From Deltaproteobacteria bacterium (GTDB taxonomy: Bacteria; Myxococcota_A; UBA796; SXON01), in contig CANFCK010000006.1 of the NCBI GenBank assembly GCA_947445035.1, positions 124,001-188,000 on the forward strand: 64,000 bases of DNA, given 5' to 3'. This document shows positions 7,516-15,935 of the stretch, in pieces (the stretch's first letter is position 1; each line of letters opens with the position of its first letter). Both the position numbers and the translations under genes were made by a program. The notes beneath the pieces are model-generated. The model worked only from the letters and a program-made list of their open reading frames with translations. It had not been told where the DNA came from and did no database searches.

Positions 7516-9852
7516 CTACAGCGGCAGCCTCACCACCGAAACGTGGATCGCGTGTGTGCGGTACTCCGCGACCACCGGAAAGCCTGCCACCGCCCACTCA
7601 TCCATCGCCTTGAGCGCGGCGTGGCGCTCGTCGAGGGGGGTCTGCTCGAACACCAGCCAATGCAAGCTGTCTTGGCCGGGGCACTGCCAACGTAGGCTCG
7701 CGAGGCAGCTCCCAAACGCGCTCTCCGTCGGTGCATCAGGACAACCGATCCGGACGAACCGAACGTCGGCGTAGGCGACGGCCTCCCGCATCGGAGAGAC
7801 GACGCAGCCCCCCGCCGGCACATGCGCTGAAAGCAGGGCGCCGACGTCGCGTTCGATGAGCGCGGTCTCGAGTCCGGAGGGCGGGATGCCAAGAGCCGTG
7901 GGGCGGAGGGCCCAGAGTGTCAAGACCGTTGCGAGCGCGACGGCGGGCGCCCGGCCCCAGCTCCGCGGCAGCGCGGCAACGAGCACCGCGACCCCGCGCA
8001 CGGCGAGCAGGATCGCGATGGGCAGGGCGTTGTCGGTGTACCGGTGCGCTGCGCCCATGCTCAGCAGCACCGGCAAGGGAGCCAGGGCCGAAAGCAGGAC
8101 TGCGCCGCCGAGCCAGCCGGGCCTCCCCGTACCCGCGCGCTTCCGGTCAGCGTCACCCGCGAGCCCGACGCCGCTGACCCCGAGCACGACCAGTGCCGCG
8201 ACCAGCAGCCCGTGCGGCGCGGCGCCGTGCATCCGGTTCACATAGGTCACCAGCTCGCCGCCGAGCTGGGTGCGTGCGGCGACGAAGGCGCGCCCGAGCA
8301 GGCTGCCCCAGTCCGGCATTCCCGGAACGCCGGCGGCCTCGTGGGAGGCCGATTCTGCCACGCCTTGCAGGAGCTGGCTGACGCCGATCCACGGAAACAC
8401 CTGAAACAGCGCCGCCCACGTGAGCGCAAAGCCGAGCCCGAACGCCACGAGGGTCCGGAGCCTTCGTCCGGTCGGGGCCACGATCAGCACGCTGATGACG
8501 GCCGGTATCGGGTACGCCAGCGTGGTGAAGTGGGAGGCCGCGCACAGCGCCGCGATCACCCCGGCGCCCACACCCAGCCACCAACGAACCCGCACGAGGT
8601 GCGCGGCCAGCAGGCACAGCGGCAGCATCGTGGTCACCGTCGGATCCACACCGAAGCGCCGCGACGCCAGCACCAGGAGAGCGTTGGCGCCCACCAACGT
8701 ACCGGCGACCATCGATGCGCCCCGCCCCATGCCCCACGCCCGCCCCAGCCCGTAGATGACCGGCGCGACCGCCAACTGAAGCAGGTGGTTGACGAGGTGT
8801 CCGGCAACCGGCACGCCGAGCCCCGCCAAAAGCCCCGAAAGGAGCGTCCACGTCGGCATCCGATGGCCGTCCAGGCTCCGGAAGCGGCCGTCGTTGAACG
8901 CGCGCGCCTGGTCGGCCCACTCGCCCGCGTCCAGCCCGTCGATGAGCAGGTCCTGGGGAGTGAGCCAGCCGGGGAGCGCGTCGGGGAGCCAATGGTAGAG
9001 GCCGAGCGCGACCAGGAGTGTGACGAGCAGGGCGTCGCCCCAAAGGGCCGGGCCAGGGCTCGGAACGCTGGGAGCGCCGCAGGGGCCGAAGCGGCCGGTG
9101 CACGCACGGAGAAGGGCGCCAAAGACATGGAGGGTCGAGCGGACGCCGCGGATCCGCGTCGGGACTGCTCCCGGGGGGTACGTGCGCCGGCTGGGCACTT
9201 CCACGCACCGGAGCCCCAGACGGGGCGCCGCGTACGACACATAGGGCAAGAGCTCGTAATCGGTGAACTCGGCGCGGAAGAGCGACAGTCGCGGCTCAAG
9301 CAGCAGTCGGCGACTGTAGCCCCGAAAACCCTGGGTGGTGTCGGTCCAATTGAAGCCGGAGGCCCAGCTCAACAGCGGCGCGTGGAGGGCACGGATGGCC
9401 AGCCAACGCAGCGGCGGGGTGTTTTCGGAATGGCCCCCGGGCAAGAACCGCGACGCTTGGACCAGGTCGTTCCCTTCCTTCAAGGCGCCGAGGATGCGGG
9501 GAATGCCCTCGGGGTCGTCCTTGTCGTTGCCATCGATGGTGACGACCCCTTCGTAGCCCTGATTCACGGCGAAGGCGTACGCGATGCGGAGCTGCGTCCC
9601 CAGCCCGCCCGGCGCCAGACGGAGGAGCGAACCGGCGACCCCCAGCCCCCGCAGGTTGGCGTCCGCGGTGGACCCGTCCGTGCTGCCTCCATCGACCACC
9701 ACGACGTCGGCGACGTCTGGGATTCCCAGATCCACGATGCGCCCGAGCAGCCGGTTCAGGCGCTCGCCCTCATCGATGACGGGAATCACCACACAATAGG
9801 GGTGACGGCGCCCGCTCCAGAACTGGAGGGCGTGAGCGGGACTGTCGATCAT
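7516..9852 (-). CDS. GT2 glycosyltransferase fused to a polytopic GT-C-like membrane domain
   Basis: In this 778-residue protein, residues ~18-240 form a GT-A family 2 domain: VVIPVIDEGERLNRLL, VVVDGGSTDGST, the DxD-region IDGNDKDDPEGI, and GFRGYSRRLLLE. From ~270 onward come about ten membrane segments with a soluble tail of about 150 residues, reminiscent of dolichyl-phosphate mannosyltransferase-type GT2 fused to a GT-C arabinosyl/mannosyl-transferase-like module. A single protein could therefore make a polyprenyl-phosphate sugar and use it. It is the last gene of a minus-strand operon; its ATG overlaps the stop of the isomerase gene (ATGA). Confidence 0.8.
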   Translation of the reverse strand: MIDSPAHALQFWSGRRHPYCVVIPVIDEGERLNRLLGRIVDLGIPDVADVVVVDGGSTDGSTADANLRGLGVAGSLLRLAPGGLGTQLRIAYAFAVNQGYEGVVTIDGNDKDDPEGIPRILGALKEGNDLVQASRFLPGGHSENTPPLRWLAIRALHAPLLSWASGFNWTDTTQGFRGYSRRLLLEPRLSLFRAEFTDYELLPYVSYAAPRLGLRCVEVPSRRTYPPGAVPTRIRGVRSTLHVFGALLRACTGRFGPCGAPSVPSPGPALWGDALLVTLLVALGLYHWLPDALPGWLTPQDLLIDGLDAGEWADQARAFNDGRFRSLDGHRMPTWTLLSGLLAGLGVPVAGHLVNHLLQLAVAPVIYGLGRAWGMGRGASMVAGTLVGANALLVLASRRFGVDPTVTTMLPLCLLAAHLVRVRWWLGVGAGVIAALCAASHFTTLAYPIPAVISVLIVAPTGRRLRTLVAFGLGFALTWAALFQVFPWIGVSQLLQGVAESASHEAAGVPGMPDWGSLLGRAFVAARTQLGGELVTYVNRMHGAAPHGLLVAALVVLGVSGVGLAGDADRKRAGTGRPGWLGGAVLLSALAPLPVLLSMGAAHRYTDNALPIAILLAVRGVAVLVAALPRSWGRAPAVALATVLTLWALRPTALGIPPSGLETALIERDVGALLSAHVPAGGCVVSPMREAVAYADVRFVRIGCPDAPTESAFGSCLASLRWQCPGQDSLHWLVFEQTPLDERHAALKAMDEWAVAGFPVVAEYRTHAIHVSVVRLPL

Positions 9853-10655
9853 CCACGATCCCGGTAGGCCAATGTCGCCACCCGAAGCGCACGTGATACC
9901 TCTGCGACACGGTCATTGTCGGGCTGGTGGAGCATCTCGATGCTCGCGGACATCGAGGGGAGGTGCCGCTTTAGTGCCTTGGCGGCGCCCCCATGATCGG
10001 TCGTCCCGTCGCCCAGGGTGAGCAAGTGCGGCTCGCTCAGATGGACGTGGCCGACGAGCGGGGCGTGCTCCGTCAACAGCCGTTCGAGCGCCTCGCCGAG
10101 CAGTGTGGCGATGCCGATGTCCAACTGGAGCCGCACCGCTGGGTGGCCGACGGCAACGACCCAGCGGGCTGCTTCCTCCGTCGTGACCGCGAACTCTCCT
10201 CCATAGGCGACGGGGGCCGCCTCTACGCAGATCGTACAGCCGCGCGCCCCCGCCAGGTCGCCCGCGGCGCCAAGGAACTCCATCGCCATCGCCCACGCTT
10301 CCGTCGGGGGACGGCTGCCCGGCCGGCGATTGGCAGGAGCGCCAAAAACAAGCTTCGTGGCACCCAGTTCGCCGGCCAGGTCGAGGACGCCCGCGAGATG
10401 AGCGAGCATCGGGGCCGGGGACGCGAAGACGTCGAGCGCGGGATGTCCGTGGAAAAGGGACTGGAGGGCGCCGATGGTGATGCCACGATCGGCCCACCAA
10501 CGACGCACACGCGGGGCCGACGCGGGCCATCCGGCTTCCGCAGCGTATTTGCCAGGGGCGACATCGATGGAGCGCACGCCTGCCGCCAACAGAACGAGCG
10601 CGATCTCGGCATCACCGCCGGTGGCCCACGCCAGGTTGGAGATCCCCACCTTCAC
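9849..10655 (-). CDS. Sugar phosphate isomerase/epimerase-like TIM-barrel protein
   Basis: The 268-residue protein belongs to the AP-endonuclease-2/xylose-isomerase TIM-barrel family: it starts KVGISNLAW and has LVFGAPANRRPG, CVEAAPVAYGGEF, LQLDIGIATLLG, and HVHLSEPHLLTLG with the metal-binding Glu/Asp/His residues in the expected strands. The GTG at 10655 is chosen because it overlaps the upstream SDR stop (GTGA) and directly opens the first barrel strand. Context suggests interconversion of an unusual sugar used by the adjacent glycosyltransferases. Confidence 0.75.
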   Translation of the reverse strand: MKVGISNLAWATGGDAEIALVLLAAGVRSIDVAPGKYAAEAGWPASAPRVRRWWADRGITIGALQSLFHGHPALDVFASPAPMLAHLAGVLDLAGELGATKLVFGAPANRRPGSRPPTEAWAMAMEFLGAAGDLAGARGCTICVEAAPVAYGGEFAVTTEEAARWVVAVGHPAVRLQLDIGIATLLGEALERLLTEHAPLVGHVHLSEPHLLTLGDGTTDHGGAAKALKRHLPSMSASIEMLHQPDNDRVAEVSRALRVATLAYRDRG

Positions 10656-11410
10656 GCACGCGTCCGGGGTTCGGTGCGGGCGTAGGCCTCGATGGCCGCC
10701 CTCGATTCGTTTCGCGAAACCTGCCACGGAGAATCGACCCCGAAGATGCCGGCGTGGACGGTGCGCACGTCGTAGTGGACAGACGTGCTTCCGCCCGCAA
10801 GTTGGACGCCAAACAGGTCAGCGACGGCGTCCAGGCGCACCGGCTCGGCGACGAGGTGCACCAGCGGCAGGTTTTTCGCGGACGCAAGCTGAACATCGCT
10901 CCACAGTCGGTGCATGGGGTAGACCTGGAGCACCGCCGCGCCGTCCAGGCGATCGAGCTGATTCCCGTTGAGCAGATCGAACAGCGCGTTCTTGCGCAGG
11001 CCAGCCCCCACCAGTCCCGGGAGCCTCACCACCAGCGAGCTGGAAAAACGGTCCCGGACGAAGCCCTCCAACGCCAGGCGATGGCGTCCGTAGGGGTGCG
11101 CGCCCGGCTCCACGACCGAGTTCTCGTCGACGTCGCGAGGGATGTCAAATACGTCTACGGTGCTGATGAGCACGAAGCGGCGGCAGCGGAGTTCGGCGAG
11201 GGCGTTGGTCAGACGGGCGAGGCTGGCGCGGTCGGCGCCGGGCTCTCTGTTTGCCAGCCATTTCGCCCCCGGCGCCCCAGCGCAAACCACACAGTCGTAC
11301 TCGTTGCGGGAAATCTCTTCGATGTCCGTGGAGTGGAACTGCCGTTCGAACGTGGCCTGGCCCCGCAACGTCGATCCCACGAAGCCGGTGGAGCCGATGA
11401 GCGCGTTCAC
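10652..11410 (-). CDS. NAD(P)-dependent epimerase/dehydratase-like (extended SDR)
   Basis: The 252-residue protein has the nucleotide-binding GSTGFVGS at the extreme N-terminus and the active-site region FVLISTVDVFD with HPYGRHRLALE. In classical SDRs the latter is YxxxK; here the Lys position is Arg, so the activity may be altered. It lacks the ~80-residue C-terminal extension of GalE-type enzymes. It overlaps both neighbours by 4 bp (start in the FAD oxidoreductase gene, stop in the isomerase gene). Confidence 0.7.
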   Translation of the reverse strand: MNALIGSTGFVGSTLRGQATFERQFHSTDIEEISRNEYDCVVCAGAPGAKWLANREPGADRASLARLTNALAELRCRRFVLISTVDVFDIPRDVDENSVVEPGAHPYGRHRLALEGFVRDRFSSSLVVRLPGLVGAGLRKNALFDLLNGNQLDRLDGAAVLQVYPMHRLWSDVQLASAKNLPLVHLVAEPVRLDAVADLFGVQLAGGSTSVHYDVRTVHAGIFGVDSPWQVSRNESRAAIEAYARTEPRTRA

Positions 11411-12519
11411 GACAGGGCCTCGGCGTCGAGGCGGTCCAGGACATCCAAGACGTTGTCGATCTTGCCGCCGAGGATCGAGTACAACCCTGGGAAGTCGGCG
11501 CTGCGCTCCAGCAGGATCGGCCGTCCGTCGTCCGCTTCGTTGGCCTGCAGCACGGTCTTGACCTCGAAGATCGACCCCACCTGACGCGTGTGCGCGAGCA
11601 CCGGCGAAAATCGGGCCGCTGCACGAATCATTCGCTCAAACCTGGAGTCTCCGCGGTACTCGGCCAGCCGGCCCGCCGGGGAGATCGTGGCGTCTTCGCT
11701 CCAGCTCAGGTGCGGGGTGTAGCGCACATGCGACAGCGTGTGGAGCCCGCCCTCGTGTGGCACAATCGAGAAATACGGCCCGTCCATGACCGTGAGCGCC
11801 ACCCCCGCGAGGGCCGGCGGCGCCTCGACGATCGCCAACTCGGCCAGCTCGTGGCGAAGTCCGGCGGTCGCCGCGGCCCCCGCCAGCCGCCCGAGGGCGC
11901 TGTAGGTGCAGTTGAATACGTGCCGGGCCTCCACCCCGCGGCCGCCCGATTGGCCCTCGACCTGGACTTCGAGTGCACCCGACGCAAGTTTGCGAAGCCC
12001 ACGAACCTCAGTTTGGACCTGCACCTCGACCCCGGCTTTGGTCAGCGCCGCGTCGACCGACCGGGCAAGGGCGCCGAGGTCCATCACCGACTCCTCCACC
12101 TCGAACACCGACTCGACCTGGGCCGGATCGAAAAGTGCCGCCAAGGCCGGGCGCGGCTCGTGAAGCGGGGCGCCGATCTCCCGGCAATATCGTACGAACT
12201 GCCGGGTGTTGGTCTTGGAATGCGAGGCCGCGATCGCATAGACGCTGACGATGTCGCGGCGAAGGGCCGACGGGTGGGCGGCCAGGAAGCGCGGCACGTT
12301 CTGCAAGCTGCGCGCGCCGGTGGTGAGGCTTCGTGGGTAGTGGTAGCCCGCGTGGATTCGAGCCTGATTGCGCAAGGACGCACGTTGCATCAGCGCCGGC
12401 GCGCGTTCCAAGACCAGCACGCGCGCCAGACCCCGCGCTTGCCGGAGATAGACGGCGATGCTCGCCCCATAGATGCCGCCCCCCACCACCACCGCGTCCC
12501 ACACCGGGCTAGCCCCCAT
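11407..12519 (-). CDS. FAD-dependent oxidoreductase (DAO family)
   Basis: The 370-residue protein opens with the Rossmann motif VVVGGGIYGASIAVYL and ends with a second FAD contact (LYSILGGKIDNV), typical of the D-amino-acid-oxidase/glycerol-3-phosphate-dehydrogenase superfamily. In surface-glycan clusters, relatives oxidise a sugar or polyol. It overlaps the GT2 gene upstream by 11 bp and the SDR gene downstream by 4 bp. The substrate is not deducible. Confidence 0.75.
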   Translation of the reverse strand: MGASPVWDAVVVGGGIYGASIAVYLRQARGLARVLVLERAPALMQRASLRNQARIHAGYHYPRSLTTGARSLQNVPRFLAAHPSALRRDIVSVYAIAASHSKTNTRQFVRYCREIGAPLHEPRPALAALFDPAQVESVFEVEESVMDLGALARSVDAALTKAGVEVQVQTEVRGLRKLASGALEVQVEGQSGGRGVEARHVFNCTYSALGRLAGAAATAGLRHELAELAIVEAPPALAGVALTVMDGPYFSIVPHEGGLHTLSHVRYTPHLSWSEDATISPAGRLAEYRGDSRFERMIRAAARFSPVLAHTRQVGSIFEVKTVLQANEADDGRPILLERSADFPGLYSILGGKIDNVLDVLDRLDAEALS

Positions 12520-13477
12520 CCGGCGCGTCCACCACGTTGAGTTGGCGCTGACGCACGATGTTGGCGCTGTTGAACTCGCGCGCGACGTGCCACGTGGGCC
12601 CCGTCCGCAGCGCCGACGTCAACTGAAGCACGTACTCCCCGAGCACCAACAGGATCAGGGAAATCAGGAAGAACATCCCCGAGGTCTGCAAGGACAAGGT
12701 CGTCCACCCCGGCGCAACGTCGTCCTTGAGTAGGTAGATCGCGACGACATACCCCGAATACAAGACATTGAGCGACGCGGCGACCGTCGACAGCCAGGTG
12801 ACACTACGCAAGGGGGCCCGCGTCGTGGATACCAGCAGACGCAAACCACGGTCGATGCTGGCCCCGAGGCGCCGAGGTAGCGCCGCCCGCGGTGGGGAGG
12901 TGTACCGCACATGGGCCTGGGTGAACCCCGCCAATTGGGCAAGCTGGCGGTAGGTGAACGCGGGGGTGGGGTGCTTCAGCACCAGGTTCACGACGCTCCG
13001 CGACACCAACCGAAACCCGGGCGCATCCGAGACGAACCGCACGCCGTGGAAAAGCGCGTACAACAGCCTAAACGCGGCTCCCAACGCCCGGTAGAGCATC
13101 CCCGCCGCTGGTCGTGCTTCGTTGAGCGCGAAGACCACGTCGGCGCCCGCGCGCGCACGCTCAAGCATCGCTGCAAGCGCGTCCGCAGCGTCCTCGGCGG
13201 GGTCGAACACCGCGACAAAATCCCCGATGGCGTTGTCGAGCCCGACCCACACGGCGGTGTCGGCGTCGACCGGGCTGGTCAGCGCGAGCACCTGCACATT
13301 GGGGAGCCCACCGTCGAGGGTCAGCCCACGCAAGCGCTCCACGGTGTCGTCCCGCGATGCGTTGTCCACCACCACGATCTCGTAGTCCGCGACGAGCGGC
13401 CGGAGGGTGGCGACGAGCGCGGTGAGGTCGCTGCTGAGGTGCGCCGCGGCATCACGGACCACCACCACGACGGACAA
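12509..13477 (-). CDS. Family 2 glycosyltransferase with two C-terminal membrane helices
   Basis: The GT-A fold is shown by MSVVVVVRDAAAHL, EIVVVDNASRDDTVERL, an acidic metal site near DFVAVFDPAED, and SDAPGFRLVSR. The last 90 residues contain two hydrophobic helices (LNVLYSGYVVAIYLL and MFFLISLILLVLGEYVLQL), the architecture of polyprenyl-phosphate glycosyltransferases such as GtrB/ArnC. It is the first gene of the five-gene operon running to 7516. The start codon region is divergent from the symporter gene. Confidence 0.8.
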   Translation of the reverse strand: MSVVVVVRDAAAHLSSDLTALVATLRPLVADYEIVVVDNASRDDTVERLRGLTLDGGLPNVQVLALTSPVDADTAVWVGLDNAIGDFVAVFDPAEDAADALAAMLERARAGADVVFALNEARPAAGMLYRALGAAFRLLYALFHGVRFVSDAPGFRLVSRSVVNLVLKHPTPAFTYRQLAQLAGFTQAHVRYTSPPRAALPRRLGASIDRGLRLLVSTTRAPLRSVTWLSTVAASLNVLYSGYVVAIYLLKDDVAPGWTTLSLQTSGMFFLISLILLVLGEYVLQLTSALRTGPTWHVAREFNSANIVRQRQLNVVDAPDGG

Positions 13478-13563
13478 GAAGACGGGAGCTGCGACGGGGG
13501 GCGGAATCGGGCGCTCGGCGGGTGGCGGTGATCATAGCGGATTGGTGTGCCACACTGTGCGCC

Positions 13564-14763
13564 ATGGAACGCCTCGCCCTCCGCATCCTCGCCGGCCTTG
13601 CCCTCGGCGCGATTGGCGCCGCCGCGCTCGGCCCCACCGCGATGGAGCTCCGTTGGCTCATGGAGCCAGTCGGCGCGATCTTCATGCGCCTGCTTTTGTG
13701 CCTCGTGCTGCCCCTGGCGATCTCGGCGCTGGTGCTCGCGGTCGCCGAACTTCGCCCGGGCACGCTCTTGGGGACAGGGTGGCGCCTGCTCGCGTTGACC
13801 CTCGGCCTCACCAGCATCGCCGTCGCCATCGGCATCACCCTGGTGCAGCTGGTGCGTCCGGGGGAGGGGATCGATCGCTCGACCCTGCCCGCCGACGGCA
13901 AGGTGACCCCCGCCACCACTGATGCGGTCCAGGCGGTGATCGACATCTTCCCGGCCAACCCGTTTTTGGCCGCCACCGACCGCAACATGGTGCCGATCCT
14001 GGTGTTCGCGGTGCTCGCCGGCCTGGCGCTCCGCCGCACCGAGACTCCCGCGGCTCGACGGCTCCAAGAAGGAGTGCAGGGCGTGTTCGACGTGTGCGCG
14101 GCGGGGGTCGGCATGGTCATGACCCTGGCGCCGCTGGGGGTCGGCGCACTGGCGTGGATGGCGGTGGCGAAGGGCGGGCTGGAGGCACTTTTGCCGGTCG
14201 GGCGCTTTGCCCTGGTCGCGGGCGTGGCGCTTGGGCTGCAGGCCTTGGTCGTCTACCCGGTGGCGCTGCGGCTGCTGAGCAACGCAAAACCGTTGGCGTT
14301 CTTCCGCGCGGTGCGCCCAGCGTTGGCGATGGCGTTTGCCACGGCGTCGAGCGCGGCGACGTTGCCGACAACGCTGCGCGTGGCGGACGAGGGGCTACGG
14401 GTGCCCCGCGAGACCGGCCGCTTCATCCTTACGGTCGGCGCCAGTGCCAACCAGAACGGCACGGCGCTCTACGAGGGCGTCGCAATCTTGTTCATCTGCC
14501 AACTCTACGGCGTGGACCTGACCCTGCCGCAGCAGGCGCTGGTGGCTGGGGTGAGCGTGCTGGCGGGCGTGGGCACCGCCGGGGTCCCCGCGGCGTCGAT
14601 TCCGGTGATCGCGGCGGTGGTCGGCTCTTTCGGCGTGCCCGCCGAGGCGGTTGCCGTGCTGGTGGGCGTCGATCGGCTGCTCGACATGTGCCGCACGACG
14701 GTCAACGTCGCTGGCGATCTGGTGATCGCGCGGATTGTGGGGGGGGAGCGCGACGAGGAGTGA
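13564..14763 (+). CDS. Dicarboxylate/amino acid:cation symporter (DAACS family)
   Basis: The 399-residue protein has the family signatures: the serine-rich re-entrant loop ATASSAATLPTTL, the NMDGT-equivalent NQNGTALYEG (Met to Gln and Asp to Asn substitutions), the second hairpin GTAGVPAASIP, and the substrate-binding helix DRLLDMCRTTVNVAGD. Known members (GltP, DctA, EAATs) import glutamate, aspartate or C4-dicarboxylates with Na+ or H+. The ATG at 13564 begins directly before the first helix; the frame extends upstream without a better start. It interrupts the polysaccharide region and is probably independent of it. Confidence 0.9.
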   Translation: MERLALRILAGLALGAIGAAALGPTAMELRWLMEPVGAIFMRLLLCLVLPLAISALVLAVAELRPGTLLGTGWRLLALTLGLTSIAVAIGITLVQLVRPGEGIDRSTLPADGKVTPATTDAVQAVIDIFPANPFLAATDRNMVPILVFAVLAGLALRRTETPAARRLQEGVQGVFDVCAAGVGMVMTLAPLGVGALAWMAVAKGGLEALLPVGRFALVAGVALGLQALVVYPVALRLLSNAKPLAFFRAVRPALAMAFATASSAATLPTTLRVADEGLRVPRETGRFILTVGASANQNGTALYEGVAILFICQLYGVDLTLPQQALVAGVSVLAGVGTAGVPAASIPVIAAVVGSFGVPAEAVAVLVGVDRLLDMCRTTVNVAGDLVIARIVGGERDEE

Positions 14764-14796
14764 GGTTGGCGCCCAGCAGGATAGCCGCGCGCTTCG

Positions 14797-15909
14797 ATGC
14801 GCGTGCTCCTCGTCACCCGGGTCTACTGGCCGAACATCGGCGGGATCGAGCGCCATGTGCAGTGGCTCGCCCAGGCGCTCCTCGCCCGCGGCCATCACGT
14901 CGAGGTGCTGACGTTGGACCGCGCCTTCGAAGACGACCGCCCGCTCCCGGCGCAACAGACCCAAGCCGGCGTGCGCATCACGCGGATTCCGTTCCGCGGC
15001 AGCACCCGTTACCCGCTCGCCCCTGGCGTGCTCAGCCATCTCCGCGGCTTTGACGTCGTCCACGTGCACGCGATCGACTTCCTTGCCGACCTCATTGTCG
15101 CGACGCGGAGAGTGCATGGCGTTCCCGTGGTGTTGAGCACCCACGGGGGCTTCTTCCACACCCGCTTTGCGCAAGCGGCGAAGCGTGTTTGGTTCCAGAC
15201 CATGACCCGCTGGCTGGTGAAGCACGTCGACGCGCTGGTGTACACCTCCGATCAGGACCGCGACCTGTTCGAGCGATTGACGCCCCGGGGCGAGGTGATT
15301 CGCAATGCCGTCGAGCTCGCGCCATGGCAAGCGTTGGCGCGTGAGCCGACCGCCGGCCAATTTGTCACCCTCGGGCGCGTGGACGTGCACAAGGGTATCG
15401 CTCAACTCATCCGCACCCTCGCGGCGCTCCGGGATCGTGACCCACGGCCCTTCCACGCCCAGATCATCGGGCCCGAGGTGAGCGAGGGTCTGGTTCGTGG
15501 TCTCAGCGCCGATCGTGATGCATTGGGCCTCACTGAACGTGTGACATTTACCGGCAAGGTTGAGGCGGCGACCATGCACGAGGCCGTCCGCACCGCCGAG
15601 CTGGGGTTGTGGCCCGCGGAGTACGAGAGCTTCGGGATTTCGGTCGTCGAGACGATGGGCGCGGGGTTGTTTCCTGTGCTCCAAGACAATCGGGCGTTCC
15701 GGTACTTCGTCGACGGGCCGAACGGGCAGCTCACCGACTACAACGACCCGGCGCGAGCTTCGGCCGACATTCAGCGCGCCCGCGACCTTCCCGGGAGGGA
15801 CGCTTGGGAGGCGGCCGCGGGAGAAAAGGCGCGGCAATTCGGCTGGGATCGGGTGATTGGCGAGGTGGAAGCGGTGTATCGGCGGGTGGCGCCGCGAGGT
15901 GTCGGCTAG
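14797..15909 (+). CDS. Family 4 glycosyltransferase
   Basis: This 370-residue GT-B enzyme has the N-terminal glycine-rich acceptor loop RVYWPNIGGIERHV, the HVHAIDFLADL and LSTHGGFFHT strands, and the C-terminal nucleotide-sugar site with the EX7E element EYESFGISVVE. GT4 enzymes transfer hexoses from activated donors. It sits after the symporter gene in the same direction (33 bp gap) and just before the membrane-fused spermidine-synthase-like gene. Its acceptor is unknown; surface glycan synthesis is inferred from the region. Confidence 0.85.
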   Translation: MRVLLVTRVYWPNIGGIERHVQWLAQALLARGHHVEVLTLDRAFEDDRPLPAQQTQAGVRITRIPFRGSTRYPLAPGVLSHLRGFDVVHVHAIDFLADLIVATRRVHGVPVVLSTHGGFFHTRFAQAAKRVWFQTMTRWLVKHVDALVYTSDQDRDLFERLTPRGEVIRNAVELAPWQALAREPTAGQFVTLGRVDVHKGIAQLIRTLAALRDRDPRPFHAQIIGPEVSEGLVRGLSADRDALGLTERVTFTGKVEAATMHEAVRTAELGLWPAEYESFGISVVETMGAGLFPVLQDNRAFRYFVDGPNGQLTDYNDPARASADIQRARDLPGRDAWEAAAGEKARQFGWDRVIGEVEAVYRRVAPRGVG

Positions 15910-15935
15910 CGGGGCTGTCGAGGTTAGCCAGCGCC

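Noticed and set aside
8044..9867. 607-codon plus-strand open frame
   Set aside because: Antisense of the GT2/GT-C fusion, whose motifs are unmistakable; composition is shadow-like (many Arg, Gln, His).
14395..15837. 480-codon minus-strand frame opposite the symporter and GT4 genes
   Set aside because: Spans two real genes on the other strand and the gap between them; no recognisable motif.
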